DNA of 64,000 nt from NCBI GenBank assembly GCA_024138015.1, contig JAMXBB010000011.1, forward strand, positions 31,946,047 through 32,010,046, in the 5' to 3' direction. This DNA is from Lumnitzera littorea (lineage: Eukaryota; Streptophyta; Magnoliopsida; Myrtales; Combretaceae). Position numbers and translations under genes: made by a program. Shown piece by piece: positions 48,901 to 59,317 of the stretch (positions are counted from its first letter, which is position 1; each line of letters begins with the position of its first letter). Below the pieces are notes generated by a model. It did no database searches. It worked only from the letters and a program-made list of their open reading frames with translations, and was not told where the DNA came from.

Positions 48901-50461
48901 TGTAAGAAGGCCAACCAATTGCCTATTACAGCAAGAAACTCAAAGGACATCAATTAAATTACTCCGTATGTGACAAAAAACTCTTAGCCCTCATTCAAGC
49001 GCCCTAAGTGTAATAGCACTATCTATTGCCAAGAGAGTTTGTCATTTATACCTACTACGAGTCTTTGAGGTACCTCATAAGTTAGACCAAGCCATCAAAG
49101 CAGCAAGCGAGGTGGGTTGAATTCCTAAAAGGATTCAACTTTGTGATAAAGTACAAACAAGACAAAAACAACATCATTGTTGATGCTCTATCAAGAAGAC
49201 ATGTTCTTCTAACCGAGCTGCAGACCAGACTAATGGGGTTTGTAAGCATTAAAGTACAATATCTTAAGGATCTACACTTCGAACCTATACTTGGGCATTA
49301 TGCCGATAGAAGAACAGTAGATGAATACCATATGAAGGATGATTATCTGTTCCGAGGTGGAAAGTTATGTGTGCCGACCTGTTCATTAAGGGAGTTGCTT
49401 ATCAAAGAAGCCTACAATGGAAGACTATCCGACCATTTTGAGTAGAGGAGAACATATGAGGTGTTGAATGGAAGATTTGTTTGGTTGAGAATGAGGCGAG
49501 ACGTGCATTGAATTGTAAGGGTTGTACTGTTTGCAAGAAGGCCAAATGCCAAGCTAAGTAAGGTAAAGCAATGGCTTTACCTATCCTAACTAGACCTTAA
49601 ACTAAGTTGAGCATAGACTTTGTCCTTGAATTACCAAGAATTACTCAAGGCAAAGATTCTATGATAGTTGTTATGAATAGATTTAGTAAAATGACACACT
49701 TTATGCCTTACTCTAAGACTAATGATGTTTCAGCTATTACATCTCTCTTTTTGCAGAAAATTATTTAGTTATACGACATACCAAGAAGTATAGTCTCAAA
49801 TAGAGATCCAAAGTTCCTGAGCCATTTCTAGAGGACTTTGTGGCAATAGATGGAAACTAAATTCCCAAATTGATGGCTAAATAGAAGTAGTCAATCATAC
49901 TTTAGGTTCATTGCTCCGAGCTGCAGTGAAAAGAAACCTAGCCGAATGGGATGTCTATTTGCTTATGGTGGAATTCGCTTGCAACCATACAATGCATGAC
50001 ACTACCAAATAAACCCGCTTCAAAGTCGTATATGGCTTCAATCTTGAGCTGCCCCTTGATCACACCCTTGCACCCCTACTTGAATAAGAAGACCCTGATA
50101 TAAGAGCCTGAGCACAATCCCTATAGCGCATCTATGAGAAGGTTACTTAGCAATCGACCAAGCTACTAAGAAAATATGAGAAAAGACCAAAGGAAGAAAT
50201 TTAGTGCAATTTTAGCATGGAGACTTAGTATGGTTACACTTGAGCAACGAGAGGTTTCCGAGCAAAAGGAAGAACAAGTTGTCTACCCGAGCTGAAGGTC
50301 CCTTCAAAATCCTCTAGAAGATCAATGACAATGCCTATTGATTGGAACTAACTAAAGATTATGGGGTCTTAGGCATTTTCAACATTACCAACCTCAATCC
50401 CTATCACCTTAAAGGAGCACTGGACAAGGACCAACTGGATTTGATCCCAAATACAAATTAA
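45991..50461 (+). pseudogene. Decayed Ty3/gypsy gag-pol
   Basis: One long frame, stop-riddled, of about 1490 codons. Domains in order: gag with the TMWWKNF motif (near 46490); a zinc knuckle CSKCQGFGYM (near 47065) in which His and the last Cys are lost; protease near 47370, where the active Asp reads Asn (VNSGSC); reverse transcriptase with FNKIDLKFGYHQI (near 48230) and an intact YFDDIL (48420-48437); RNase H near 48800-49060; an integrase zinc-binding CTVCKKAK (near 49525); integrase core with SIDFVLELP (near 49610) and SNRDPKF (near 49800), where the first Asp of the usual SDRD reads Asn; then about 20 residues are missing before the DG-x-x-E-VVN segment (near 49880). Most stops are TAG/TAA for CAG/CAA. 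Inactive. Confidence 0.92.
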
Positions 50462-50472
50462 CTAAGAGGGAA
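50460..50472 (+). promoter_or_regulatory. Polypurine tract of the gypsy element
   Basis: AACTAAGAGGGAA directly before the TG of the 3' LTR at 50473 and overlapping the gag-pol stop codon by two bases. Confidence 0.7.
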
Positions 50473-51392
50473 TGATAAGAGTCAGGCTGCTAAACCTCTA
50501 ACCCATAGCTGAGCTTGAGGCCTTGAAGGACTAATAAGGCGAATTCTCTTGCTCTAACCAACTCCTGCCGAGGTCGAGCTGATCCTTACTACCGACTAAT
50601 TCCTAATGAGAAGTCGAATGACTTCATGTCTCTTGGAAAATAGAGTGCCGACTAGCCCAATGCTCTATTGATAACCCAACCCCTCATACACACTTGCTTA
50701 GCTATGGCCAAGCTAACCTTAAGAGCAACAACATTGGTGTTGAGAAGCCAAGAGCTCCAGTATATATCCACAGCCACTCCTTCTCGAATGAGCTCATGTC
50801 TGCTTGGTACCTATGCTCAGCCCTTTATCTTAACCGTAATATTTTAGCTATTTCTATTAGAAGCATATCCAATATGCTACTGTTGCCACTATTCCAAACT
50901 TATGGAAAGGAATTTATAGCACCAATCCTTAATTTACTTGAATTATCATTTTTACCCTTTATTATTATTTGTACATTACTCCTTTTAGACATTATACTTT
51001 TTATCTTTTCCATTTTAGGTAGGTTGCCCTGATTTCTCAGGTATAAATACCTACTATACACGTAGCCGTATTATATATCATCATTATCAATATACTGAAT
51101 ATACTCTTTGTGAACATTACTTCCTTATCTTGTTTACTCTTTTCACCCTTATTGTGATCATTAAGCAAAGCTAGATGGCGAGTAACCTCACCTGACCATT
51201 TGGTGCATCATATCAAGTTGTTGCGTGAGTCTTCGAAAGTTCCTTAGTGTGTCTATCCTCAGAACTATTCATGGGTTTGCTTACTTTACCTTTATTGTTT
51301 TTACACAATTGCATCATCTTCTTTCAAGTTTTCGACAAGCTTAAACTTACCATGCGACCAGCCTTGTTTGTCCTTAGCCTCGATCTGCATTA
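50473..51392 (+). repeat. 3' LTR of the nested gypsy element
   Basis: It begins TGATAAGAG and ends CTGCATTA, where the expected terminal CA has become TA. It pairs with 44731-45646. Confidence 0.92.
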
Positions 51393-51397
51393 GGATG

Positions 51398-52844
51398 GTT
51401 CTTCCATAAAGTATGATGTATGACTGGGTGAAGAATTTGTGGTGTTTAGAGAGGCCAACGGTTTAGATGTAATTATTATAGATGACAAGTTTGGTGTAGG
51501 CAAAGGTTGAATAGATTTATTTAGTGTGGTTAGTGATGATGACATATTTGGTGTGGTTAAAGAAAGTGTCATGTCTGGTATAGACAAAGATGACGTCATG
51601 GATAGTGTAAATAAGGGGTATATCATGTGTTATGTGAGTAAGGGTTGTAACGTGTAAGGTATGTACTTAGTAGTAAATATAATTTGTTTAATTAAAGGGA
51701 CTGGTGTATCTAGAATTTGATTTAGTGTAGGCTTGGACAAAGATTCAGTTGGTAGTTGCTATAGAGATTGGGTAGTACTTGTGGAAGTCAAAGCATTGAC
51801 CAGTATAGTTGAGAACAAAGTTAATGCATGACCTATTGCATTCTTTGTCAAAGTTAAAATCCTTTTTGTGCGGGTTTCGATACTTTCCATATTCCAAAAA
51901 GATGTGTCAAATTCAATGTCACTTGGAATGGAAATATTAAGAGAAGATTGATATCCTTCATTATTCATGGGAATGTTAATAGCCTCATTATTTCTTTCCA
52001 TAATAACATTTGAAGATTGTCCAAGATCCATAATAATGGTACCTTCCTCAATTGACTCTTTCATATTTTGCTCTTCTTTTCAATCAACGACTTGGCTTTG
52101 TAAGTTTATAGAGTTGATTCACGCCTCCTCCCTACAAAGTGTGTAATTCTTCAAACTGATGACAGTTTAAGCTTAGCCTTCAAATGTCTATGCTCGAATC
52201 CATCCTTCATCTTTTCTTAACAATGATTCTCGATATAACAGATTAATCTAAACGTGTAACAAAAATCAAATAGTCGCTTATAGCGAAAGGAAATCCAACG
52301 CTTATGATTTGATGGATCTTTAATCCACAATCCATTAATCAACAATTTACTGATGTTGTATATCACCCTCATTCTAAGAAAGTCTTGCTTTATCATAATG
52401 CAATTCTCCACTTCAACATCTCTCCTAATGCTTTCATCGATTTTCCTAGAATTAGATTCTGTCAACATCTTGAGAGGTAGACCATAAATTTACACCCACA
52501 TTTTGATAGATTCAAATCTCAAATCTTTAATCTTTTGTTTTACATCCCATTGCTTAACACCACTAAGTGACCTATCACAGACCAAAGGCCTAGATCCATT
52601 ATTTTGAAAAGAGTCCTTTGTTGCTTAATAGTAATAAGGAATAGATTTTCTCAAAGATGCAAAATGAATACATCTTCGACTGTTTCCATGCACGTCATAG
52701 GATATTGACAATAGCATTTTTATTCACATTCTTGTTTGAGATAATTTCCCTTACCATGTAATAATCTTCTAAAGTGCTTCTGAATTCCAAATCAGTGATA
52801 ATGAGATTCATTGTATCATCCTCACTAGAATCTATTGGTTCCAT
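51398..52844 (-). pseudogene. LINE ORF1, decayed gag-like nucleic-acid-binding protein
   Basis: Minus-strand ORF1 starts at the ATG at 52844. The N-terminal part resembles the DUF4283 domain common in plant L1 ORF1. At 52217-52468 the sequence GLWIKDPSNHKRWISFRYKRL is followed by FCYTFRLICYIENHC, a CCHC knuckle that has lost its second Cys and its His. The Ser/Thr-rich tail runs to 51398, where the gypsy element cuts it; it resumes at 44725. ORF1 proteins bind the LINE RNA. Several stops and shifts break it. Confidence 0.75.
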
Positions 52845-53266
52845 AGTAGAAAACAATCAAAAACTATAAATAGAAGAAAGGACACAACCCACAAAGAGAG
52901 ATAATGATTAAAAAAGATAGACCACAATGCACAAAAAGAAGATAAATGGATTGAGAATAGAAATCATACTAGACAAGATAATCAATAGATATATGAAGTG
53001 ACACTAATCGAGAGAGAAAAACCATTTGTCGAGGCAAAAATAAAATACATACAAGGAAAAGCCCTAGCAATAACACTAAGTACTCTACATAGATATAAAT
53101 AGAATAGGACAAAGACAATAAAAAATGCAGAAAATCAACATCGAAAGTGAAAAAATTTAAACAACACCATATAGGTGTAGATATGCCCAAAGAGGAAAGA
53201 GAGCTCCCGCTAGGGAAAAGAGATTTCAATTGCTTTAGACCATTCATCTTTGTTTTGTTTGAATGA
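52845..53266 (-). other. LINE 5' untranslated region
   Basis: The stretch between the LINE 5' end, fixed by the target-site duplication at 53267-53279, and the ORF1 ATG. The 105-codon minus-strand frame overlapping it (52969-53286) runs out of the LINE across the insertion site, so it is not a gene. Confidence 0.7.
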
Positions 53267-53370
53267 TGGTAAAGCAACCATTTCAAAGTAAAAACAAAAT
53301 AAGAACATTTTTATAACTTTATATAATTATTTCCTCTTAAAATTTATAATCAATCTAAAAAATATCAAAA

Positions 53371-53676
53371 GGGAGAATTACAATAGAAAATATCAACATT
53401 TAGAAATATATTCAAATATTATATTAATATTTAAAAAAATTTAAATAAAAGATTAATATTTCGAAAACTTCAAATAAGAAATTAACGTTCTATAAAATGA
53501 TTTAAAAAATTTTATTAATTAACTATTATAAATTCCTTATTTTGAATTATTTTATGAAATATTAATTTTTTATTTAAAATTTTCAAATTTTTAATTTATT
53601 ATTTAAACTTTTTGAAATATTAGTACTTTAGGTGAATTTAACCTTAAATGTTAATCCATTCTATTATAATTCTCCT
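53371..53676. mobile_element. Mutator-type foldback MITE upstream of the cold-shock gene
   Basis: The ends are inverted repeats of about 31 bp: GGGAGAATTACAATAG at the left and, on the opposite strand, AGGAGAATTATAATAG at the right, continuing to TTTA. A perfect 10-bp direct duplication AATATCAAAA flanks it (53361-53370 and 53677-53686). A 9-11-bp duplication is the mark of Mutator-like elements. The interior is self-complementary and AT-rich, with no frame. Its right end is about 320 bp upstream of the TATA box of the cold-shock gene. Confidence 0.85.
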
Positions 53677-53780
53677 AATATCAAAATGATTTCATGTTAA
53701 AAAATAAAAAAATTTGTTGTCAGGGTATTATTTTAATAATAAAAAAAACAAAGATTACATAAATACATTTAGATTAGCTT

Positions 53781-54141
53781 CAAACCCTAGCCGTTGGATG
53801 AGTCACAAGACGGTAGTGGTCACATGTACTCTCCAAAAACAGGAAAAATTTAAGAGGCCCCACCAAAACAATGAAATACACTGAAAAAGGAAAAATAATA
53901 AATTCTCTCATTATTTTCGGAAAAATAATAATTAATTGCTATGAAATAATATCTGACAACGACTTACACACAATATTTCTATGTTGTTCTACTGGGACTA
54001 TAAGTACACCCCCACACTCACACGCGTAAAATCACACACCGAGAAAGACACAGGGAGACAGAGAGAGGCTGTGAGAGGAAGGGTCGTTTCTGTCCTCTAG
54101 GGTTAGGGTTTTTGCCTTTTCTTCTTAGACGTCAAAACACA
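53781..54141 (+). promoter_or_regulatory. Promoter and leader of the cold-shock-domain gene
   Basis: CAAACCCTAG at 53781-53790 is a telo-box-like element. TATAAG at 53999-54004 is a plausible TATA box, which would put transcription start near 54030. The leader is rich in ACAC and GAGA repeats (54005-54080). TAGGGTTAGGGTTTTT (54098-54113) is a second telo-box in reverse orientation. Telo-boxes are frequent near the starts of plant genes for ribosomal and RNA-binding proteins. Expression itself is not shown by the sequence. Confidence 0.6.
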
Positions 54142-54720
54142 ATGGGTGAGCGTGTCACTGGTAAGGTGAAGTGGTTTAGTGACCACAAGGGTTTTGGGTT
54201 CATTACCCCCGATGACGGTGGCGAAGATCTCTTCGTCCACCAGTCGTCTATCCGTTCCGAGGGCTTCCGCAGCCTCGGGGACGGTGAGGCTGTTGAGTTC
54301 CAGATTGAGTCAGATGGGGACCGTACTAAAGCTGTTGATGTTTCGGGACCAGGTGGTGCCGCTGTCCAGGGAAGCAATCGTGGTGGTGGAAGGGGTGGCG
54401 GTGGTGGCCGTGGTGGAGGTTACGGGTCTGGTGGTGGATATGGAGGTGGTGGTAGCGGGTACGGTGGCAGGGGAGGTCGCGGTGGTGGTGTTTACGGCGG
54501 TGGTGGTGGCGGTGGGTACGGAGGCGGCGGTGGTGGTTCGAATTGTTATGTCTGTGGGGAGCCGGGTCATATGGCGAGGGACTGTTATCAGGGAGGAGGC
54601 GGTGGAGGTAGGTACGGAGGCTCCGGCGGCGGTGGAGGTGGCGGTGGGAACTGCTTCAAGTGTGGAGTACCTGGGCACTTTGCTCGGGACTGTACTCAGG
54701 GTCAAGGTGGGGATTATTAG
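54142..54720 (+). CDS. CSP2/GRP2-like: Glycine-rich cold-shock-domain protein with two CCHC zinc knuckles
   Basis: An intronless gene of 192 residues. Plant proteins of this type bind single-stranded nucleic acid and melt RNA structure as chaperones, with roles in cold response and development, in the nucleus and cytoplasm. Residues 1-70 are a cold-shock domain: GKVKWF at 7-12, RNP1 KGFGFI at 16-21, RNP2 DLFVH at 29-33. Residues 78-133 are a Gly/Tyr/Arg-rich linker. CCHC knuckles follow at 135-148 (CYVCGEPGHMARDC) and 171-184 (CFKCGVPGHFARDC), joined by a second Gly run. Two knuckles match Arabidopsis CSP2/CSP4 and not the seven-knuckle CSP1/CSP3. The start is the ATG at 54142 in context AACACAATGG; an upstream TTG at 54112 is in frame but not a normal start. 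It is far more GC-rich than its surroundings and undamaged. Confidence 0.96.
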   Translation: MGERVTGKVKWFSDHKGFGFITPDDGGEDLFVHQSSIRSEGFRSLGDGEAVEFQIESDGDRTKAVDVSGPGGAAVQGSNRGGGRGGGGGRGGGYGSGGGYGGGGSGYGGRGGRGGGVYGGGGGGGYGGGGGGSNCYVCGEPGHMARDCYQGGGGGGRYGGSGGGGGGGGNCFKCGVPGHFARDCTQGQGGDY

Positions 54721-54728
54721 GGAGTTTG

Positions 54729-54734
54729 AATAAA
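54729..54734 (+). terminator. Possible polyadenylation signal of the cold-shock gene
   Basis: AATAAA nine bases after the stop codon. This is close to the stop; plant signals are loose and the real 3' end may be further down in the T-rich 54735-54860 region. Confidence 0.4.
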
Positions 54735-56408
54735 CTTGTTTTTATCCTTTATTTTCTTTTATGTTGTTTTTTGGGTGGTTTAAGGTTATGACTGATTTGG
54801 GTAATCTGTTAGGGCTTTTTTTTAGGGTTATCTTTTGTTAACCTTTCATGCATGTCTGGCGGTTATGGAGAATATGGTCTGAAATGTTTGGTTAAGCTAG
54901 GGTATGGATGGTGTTTCTCCTATAAATGTGGGTATTCGGTTAAAATTGTAGTGGATAGCAGGGGATGGGTGGGTGGGATCTTGTCATATGGGTCTGATTT
55001 ACTCTCTCTGTAAGTGTCTATACTCATATCTATACATGATGCTTCCATCACGATTTGGTTCGATTCAATTTAATTTGGTTTGGTTTGATTTGCAGTAACA
55101 AATCAAGAAAATCTGTAATTATTATTACAGGGAAAATTTGGGTTTGGATTTATTTTGGTTTCTATTGTATATTTATGCTAAAAGTTCATTTAAATTTTTT
55201 TTTTTTTTTTTTGGATATGTAGTTAGTCAAAAGATTATGATAGTGATATCTGAGATTGAGAAGAGCTTTATTTTACTTTATACTATATCATTGGCCTATG
55301 ATATTAATTCTGTGGGGGAGAGATTACAGATAGGAAGGGACCATGGGTTTCTTTCTTTTGAAAAAGGAAGTTAAGAAGTGATTGTTAAATAATGGCGGAG
55401 AATAATGCTAACTTTATCCAATAATAGGAGCACACTGTTTTCAGGTCTACTAATCCCTTGTTGCCCTTTATCCATCGTGTTGAAACTGACATTCGTGGAT
55501 TTGTGTGTAGCTTTGTTTTAATATTTTTTATTATATTTAAAATATAACTAAAGCTTTTCGGGTACTAAATATTGATCTGTTTTTCTGTTACCATATACGT
55601 ATGACTCTTTGTTATCTTATCAAAATAATCCCTATTTACCTTAAAAAAAGAATGTTGGATCTGTTCGTATGAATGCGAACATATCATTACTAAAATACAT
55701 TTGGGGTTGAGTCGTTGACGGTTGGTTGGAGTGGAAATTATCCACCATATAAAACAATGATAGGAAACTGTATTTTTCCTTTTAGAAAATTGGAAATTAT
55801 TTTCCTTTAGCATTCAGGATGCGTAATATTACTCTCGACGTGCCTTTATCTAGTGTCATTTCCGTCGTCGTGATAATATTTGACGATTATAAAGTTTTAG
55901 TTACGAACTAGATATATTTCTGGACAAGTAGAGACATCCGGTTCTTTCATACCATCAATTTTATTTATTTATTATTGTTATTTAGTGCTTACGTTTGAAA
56001 GGCACAAGCCCCAGTGAAGTAGTGAAAGTAGTTGTAACTTTGTAGAGCGAGGTTCTCATTACTCAAGAAAAGGAAACGTAATTTCCGCATTAAACCAAGT
56101 CAAATACTACTTGTGATAGTGTTGTAGGTGCACCTTGCTCGGGGAAAAAGGGAATTGAAAGTGGGAAAAAGTTTAATGCTTGTTTATATTTTCAACCAAA
56201 TTTTGTTTTCCCCAATTGAAAGGGCGTAGGTAACTTTCACGAGACCTTTCAATTTTTGAGATTCATGGTAATGCTAAACTCTATTGGAAAAGTGATTTGT
56301 TCTTTAATTTGGTAGATTGTTGTTGTATGGAAGGTAATGCTCTTGCTTGTTTGGTTCATCATTCGTATTGTCTTCTGCGTCTTATTGATTATTAGGAGAA
56401 TAAAAATT
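54735..56408. other. 3' flank of the cold-shock gene, no further gene
   Basis: No supported gene. The first 350 bases may be 3' untranslated sequence. GT and AG dinucleotides near 55011 and 55095 in good context (CTGTAAGTG and TTTGCAG) could mark an intron in the 3' untranslated region, but this cannot be shown. A poly-T run lies at 55195-55211. Confidence 0.45.
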
Positions 56409-57144
56409 GGAAAAATTATAGAAAGAATCTCCCTAAACTTTAGCTTTGCTCTTCCTCGTGTAAATTTATTCTTTTAACTATCAAGTTGAGTTCTTTTTAT
56501 CCCTTGTAACTTTCATTTTGTTACCAATTTACCTTATAAACTTTCAAAATGAGTATTTATGGCATCTTAAGCTTTTAATAATTTTAAATGGATCTTAATT
56601 ACCTAATTTATCTTATTGAATATTTGAATGATTACCGAATTCATGTACTATAATAAGAAATATCTAATATATTATTTGCCATAAAATATCGCTTCATATG
56701 CTAACACATAACATATCTTATATATGTTATTATATAATATGTAATATTGGTGTGTATATTACTCAAATATCTAATATAACTTTAATATATATTATGTAGT
56801 ATATGGTTTGATATATCATATTTGTATAATACATATAATATTTTATAATGTATTATATATTATCATCAATTATCTATATACATATATCTTTTCAAATAAA
56901 AAATTTTAAATAGATATAAATTTGCAAATTGTTGAAAGTTTGCGAAGTAAAAACCTCACTTAAATGGTTTTAAGGATAAATTTATACTAAAAGAAAAGTT
57001 TAGGTGATCAAAAAATTTATTTTGAAAGTTTAAAAGGTAAATCTACATTAAAGCAAAAGTTTAAGAGGTTAAAAATTTCACTTTAAAAGTTTAAGAATAA
57101 ATTCATATTCGAGTAAAAATTTAGGGTGTCTTTTGCAATTTTCC
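56409..57144. mobile_element. Long foldback element with repeated arms
   Basis: The left arm starts GGAAAAATTATAGAAAGA and the right end, on the opposite strand, reads GGAAAATTGCAAAAGACA. Both arms continue with CCCTAAACTTT-, TAAATTTATTCTTTTAAC- and ACCTTATAAACTTTCAAAAT-like blocks for over 150 bases, and the right arm has the AAACTTT...TTACCT unit about four times. The centre (56640-56900) is a long AT-rich repeat. Flanks are poly-A, so the target duplication is not clear. It resembles plant Mutator-related foldback elements. Confidence 0.65.
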
Positions 57145-58229
57145 TAAAAAAAAATTATATTTCATATTGTTTACATAGTCTTTCAAAAAAGGGAAAGGGG
57201 AGGAAAGAATTGGGAGGGAAAAATGTACATTTCTGTTATTTGTATTTTCCTTAGGCTGCATGTTTTTATTCCATCCCAAAATACAGGGAAAATTGAATAG
57301 ATATTGTAATTCTATATTTACCCCCTTTTTTACTTGCTTTTCCTTCTTTCTATATTTTTTATGGGCACACGTGTAATTTTATGTTACAGCCTATTTTGTA
57401 TTTAGTAATCGCTATGATTCCTTATGTTTTCCTTTCATCATATAAACACAATGGAAAAACTCATCATATTTTTTTCTTCCATATTCAATTCTTCTTAATT
57501 CCTCCCCTCATGTTAGCATAGAATTGGTGAAAACGTTTGAGAAGATGAGTTAGGTAGGTTCAATCCAAGTTTATGTAATGCATTATCATCTCTCATGTTT
57601 ATTTCTAAGTTGACAATACCATGTCCTTTTTTTCTTTTTATGAAAATAATGGATAGTGCATAACGAAATCCTTTTACCTAAATATTTAATAGAGGTTTAT
57701 TTCAATCCCATTAATAGCTATTATTTATCTATTGGAGGCATTTTTCTTAATGCCATCCGCACATATTAGCTAATACCCATCGATTCATCACCTCACCTAA
57801 CTACTACAACAAATCATAGACCAATTGACTGCATTTCTTGCCACTCCAACTCTCCTGATTACTCGAACTAAGTCATGCTCACGTGTGATAAATTGAGTTA
57901 TTTGACCACCAAAACTCTATTCCTCCTTAGTCGAGTTAAAGTAACTTGTCAAACCTTAACATTATCTTGCCACCATAGTTTTGTCTCATGTCTCTCTCCT
58001 TCCCACGTCTCTTTTTCGTTACTAGTGGTGGAAACTACTTTTAGATGGTCATTGAGTCTTTGACTAAACCTATATATGTCCAAGTGCTCGACTTGTGCCT
58101 ATGACTCAAAGGATCAGTGTGCCAACCATCGTCATGTTAATGGATGAACAATTTCATTAGTGCTTATTCGTGGGTCACTATGTTACCATTCATCTATCCT
58201 TGCTCGGGAGATATGTTGAAATAGATTAC
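57145..58229. other. Intergenic stretch, no gene recognised
   Basis: AT-rich, with a T/C-rich patch (57450-57520). A stretch at 57740-58100 is less AT-rich, with a 62-codon frame (57875-58063) rich in Ser, Leu and Thr and without a recognised domain. Confidence 0.45.
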
Positions 58230-58745
58230 TAATTATGTATTTTGAAGTATAAACTATGTGTTTTAAATGCTCAAAATTAACTAAATTGATACTATGTTAA
58301 ACATAAGCAAAAGAGGGAGATTTATGGTATTTTAGGAAGATACACAAACAAGAATAATCCATGCCCTTGGCGTTATACATCTTGGTGACCAATCATGGAG
58401 AAACACGCTCATGTTTCAAGCTGTGTTTATTGAGAATTAATATATGTTGCACAGAAAGATACACAATCAGGTATACAACCGTGGGCCTACCAATGTTCTT
58501 TGAGATGTCAATGTTTGTTGCAAATTGAGTCAAAGATATACATGATTGAAGAGCATGGCTGTGTTTATGAATGTGTTCTTTTGCGTTTGCAACAAAATTT
58601 GTAAAATGGCATGATTCAAAGAGTTGTAATTTATGATAAAATTTATTATAAGTTTTAATTGCAAGAGTCAAATTAATTGATGATGGAGGGTCTAGTTCAA
58701 TCTTTAACTGATCAAAACTCAATCTTATAGATATGATTCAATTTC
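58230..58745 (-). repeat. Probable old retroelement-derived repeat
   Basis: A minus-strand frame of 109 codons (58393-58722) has a reasonable protein-like composition (for example LFESCHFTNFV and GRPTVVYLIVYL) but no domain I can name. The DNA has a TGTTTCAAGCTGTGTTTATT texture comparable with the CACGGCC...ACCGTGTCC segment at 13050, which I associate with high-copy non-coding plant repeats. No ends were found. Confidence 0.3.
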
Positions 58746-59317
58746 ATAAAAATTATGATTTCTTAAAAAAGGTTATATTCTTTCAAAGTATGTATGATAA
58801 ATATGTTTGCTACTATGATATTTGTGCATCTTTTGGGAACGAATTTTCACTATCTTCTATAATTCTTCAAAATTACCATAAAATAAACACCTCTTCTTAT
58901 AGTAAAACGTAATTTAGAGATATAAATTCTCTAAGAAAAATAATTCATTTCATGCCTATAGTTGTTCATCAATCTATTGATTTCACTAATCAATCATCCA
59001 CTATACATTTTCCTAATAGGATGTAGGTGGTCATACATATGGGATCTAGGTTAAGTTGTCATTAACGGTTTAATTTGGTGGAGATGTTACTTGAGTCAAA
59101 GCGTACACTAGTGATGCTTTCAAGATGAAATAATGTTAGGGGTTAGAGTTTGATGGACATTTCAAGGCTATTTCTTTGTTAATTTTCATGTTAGATTTAT
59201 ATTAAGTTAACGATGGAATAATAAAAAAACAAAAACAATTTTAAGAGTATCATATTCCTCATTAGAAAGCTATTGAGTCACACCTTTTAAAATGGATTTT
59301 GTATGATTGAATACTTT
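58746..59317. other. Intergenic stretch, nothing seen
   Basis: AT-rich. I see no gene and no defined repeat. Confidence 0.5.

Larger units (their letters stand above)
44731..51392 (+). mobile_element. Ty3/gypsy LTR retrotransposon nested in the LINE
   Basis: A full-length 6.66-kb element: LTRs 44731-45646 and 50473-51392, 5-bp duplication GGATG (44726-44730 and 51393-51397), tRNA-iMet primer binding site, one gag-pol frame with domain order gag, protease, reverse transcriptase, RNase H, integrase (hence Ty3/gypsy), and a polypurine tract. It lies in the opposite orientation to the LINE it interrupts. The gag-pol frame is destroyed by many stops and by changed catalytic residues. I saw no chromodomain, and the subfamily is not resolved. 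Confidence 0.93.
39326..53266 (-). mobile_element. L1-type LINE split by two later insertions
   Basis: Read on the minus strand this is one LINE: 5' end at 53266, ORF1, ORF2, then a poly-A tail (14 T on the plus strand, 39326-39339). A 13-bp direct repeat TGGTAAAGCAACC flanks it exactly (39313-39325 and 53267-53279), the expected target-site duplication. Removing the solo LTR at 41600-42525 and the gypsy element at 44731-51392, each with one copy of its duplication, leaves about 6.34 kb and an ORF2 of about 4.0 kb, both normal for a plant L1. The duplication matching over 13.9 kb and the continuity of protein reading across both insertions support the reconstruction. All ORFs are decayed. Confidence 0.93.

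Noticed and set aside
52969..53286. 105-codon minus-strand frame
   Set aside because: It starts outside the LINE, in the flanking duplication, and runs into the LINE 5' untranslated region. No domain.
54112..54141. A longer N-terminus of the cold-shock protein from 54112
   Set aside because: The codon at 54112 is TTG, and the added ten residues are absent from the family. The ATG at 54142 has a good context and begins exactly at the family start.
54132..54733. Three other long frames over the cold-shock gene (minus 54132-54377, plus 54179-54733, minus 54310-54705)
   Set aside because: They are shadows of the GC-rich glycine-coding sequence: their products are Val/Thr/Ala runs without domains.
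55011..55097. Intron in the 3' untranslated region of the cold-shock gene
   Set aside because: The splice-like sites CTGTAAGTG and TTTGCAG exist, but without transcripts nothing shows that transcription reaches them.
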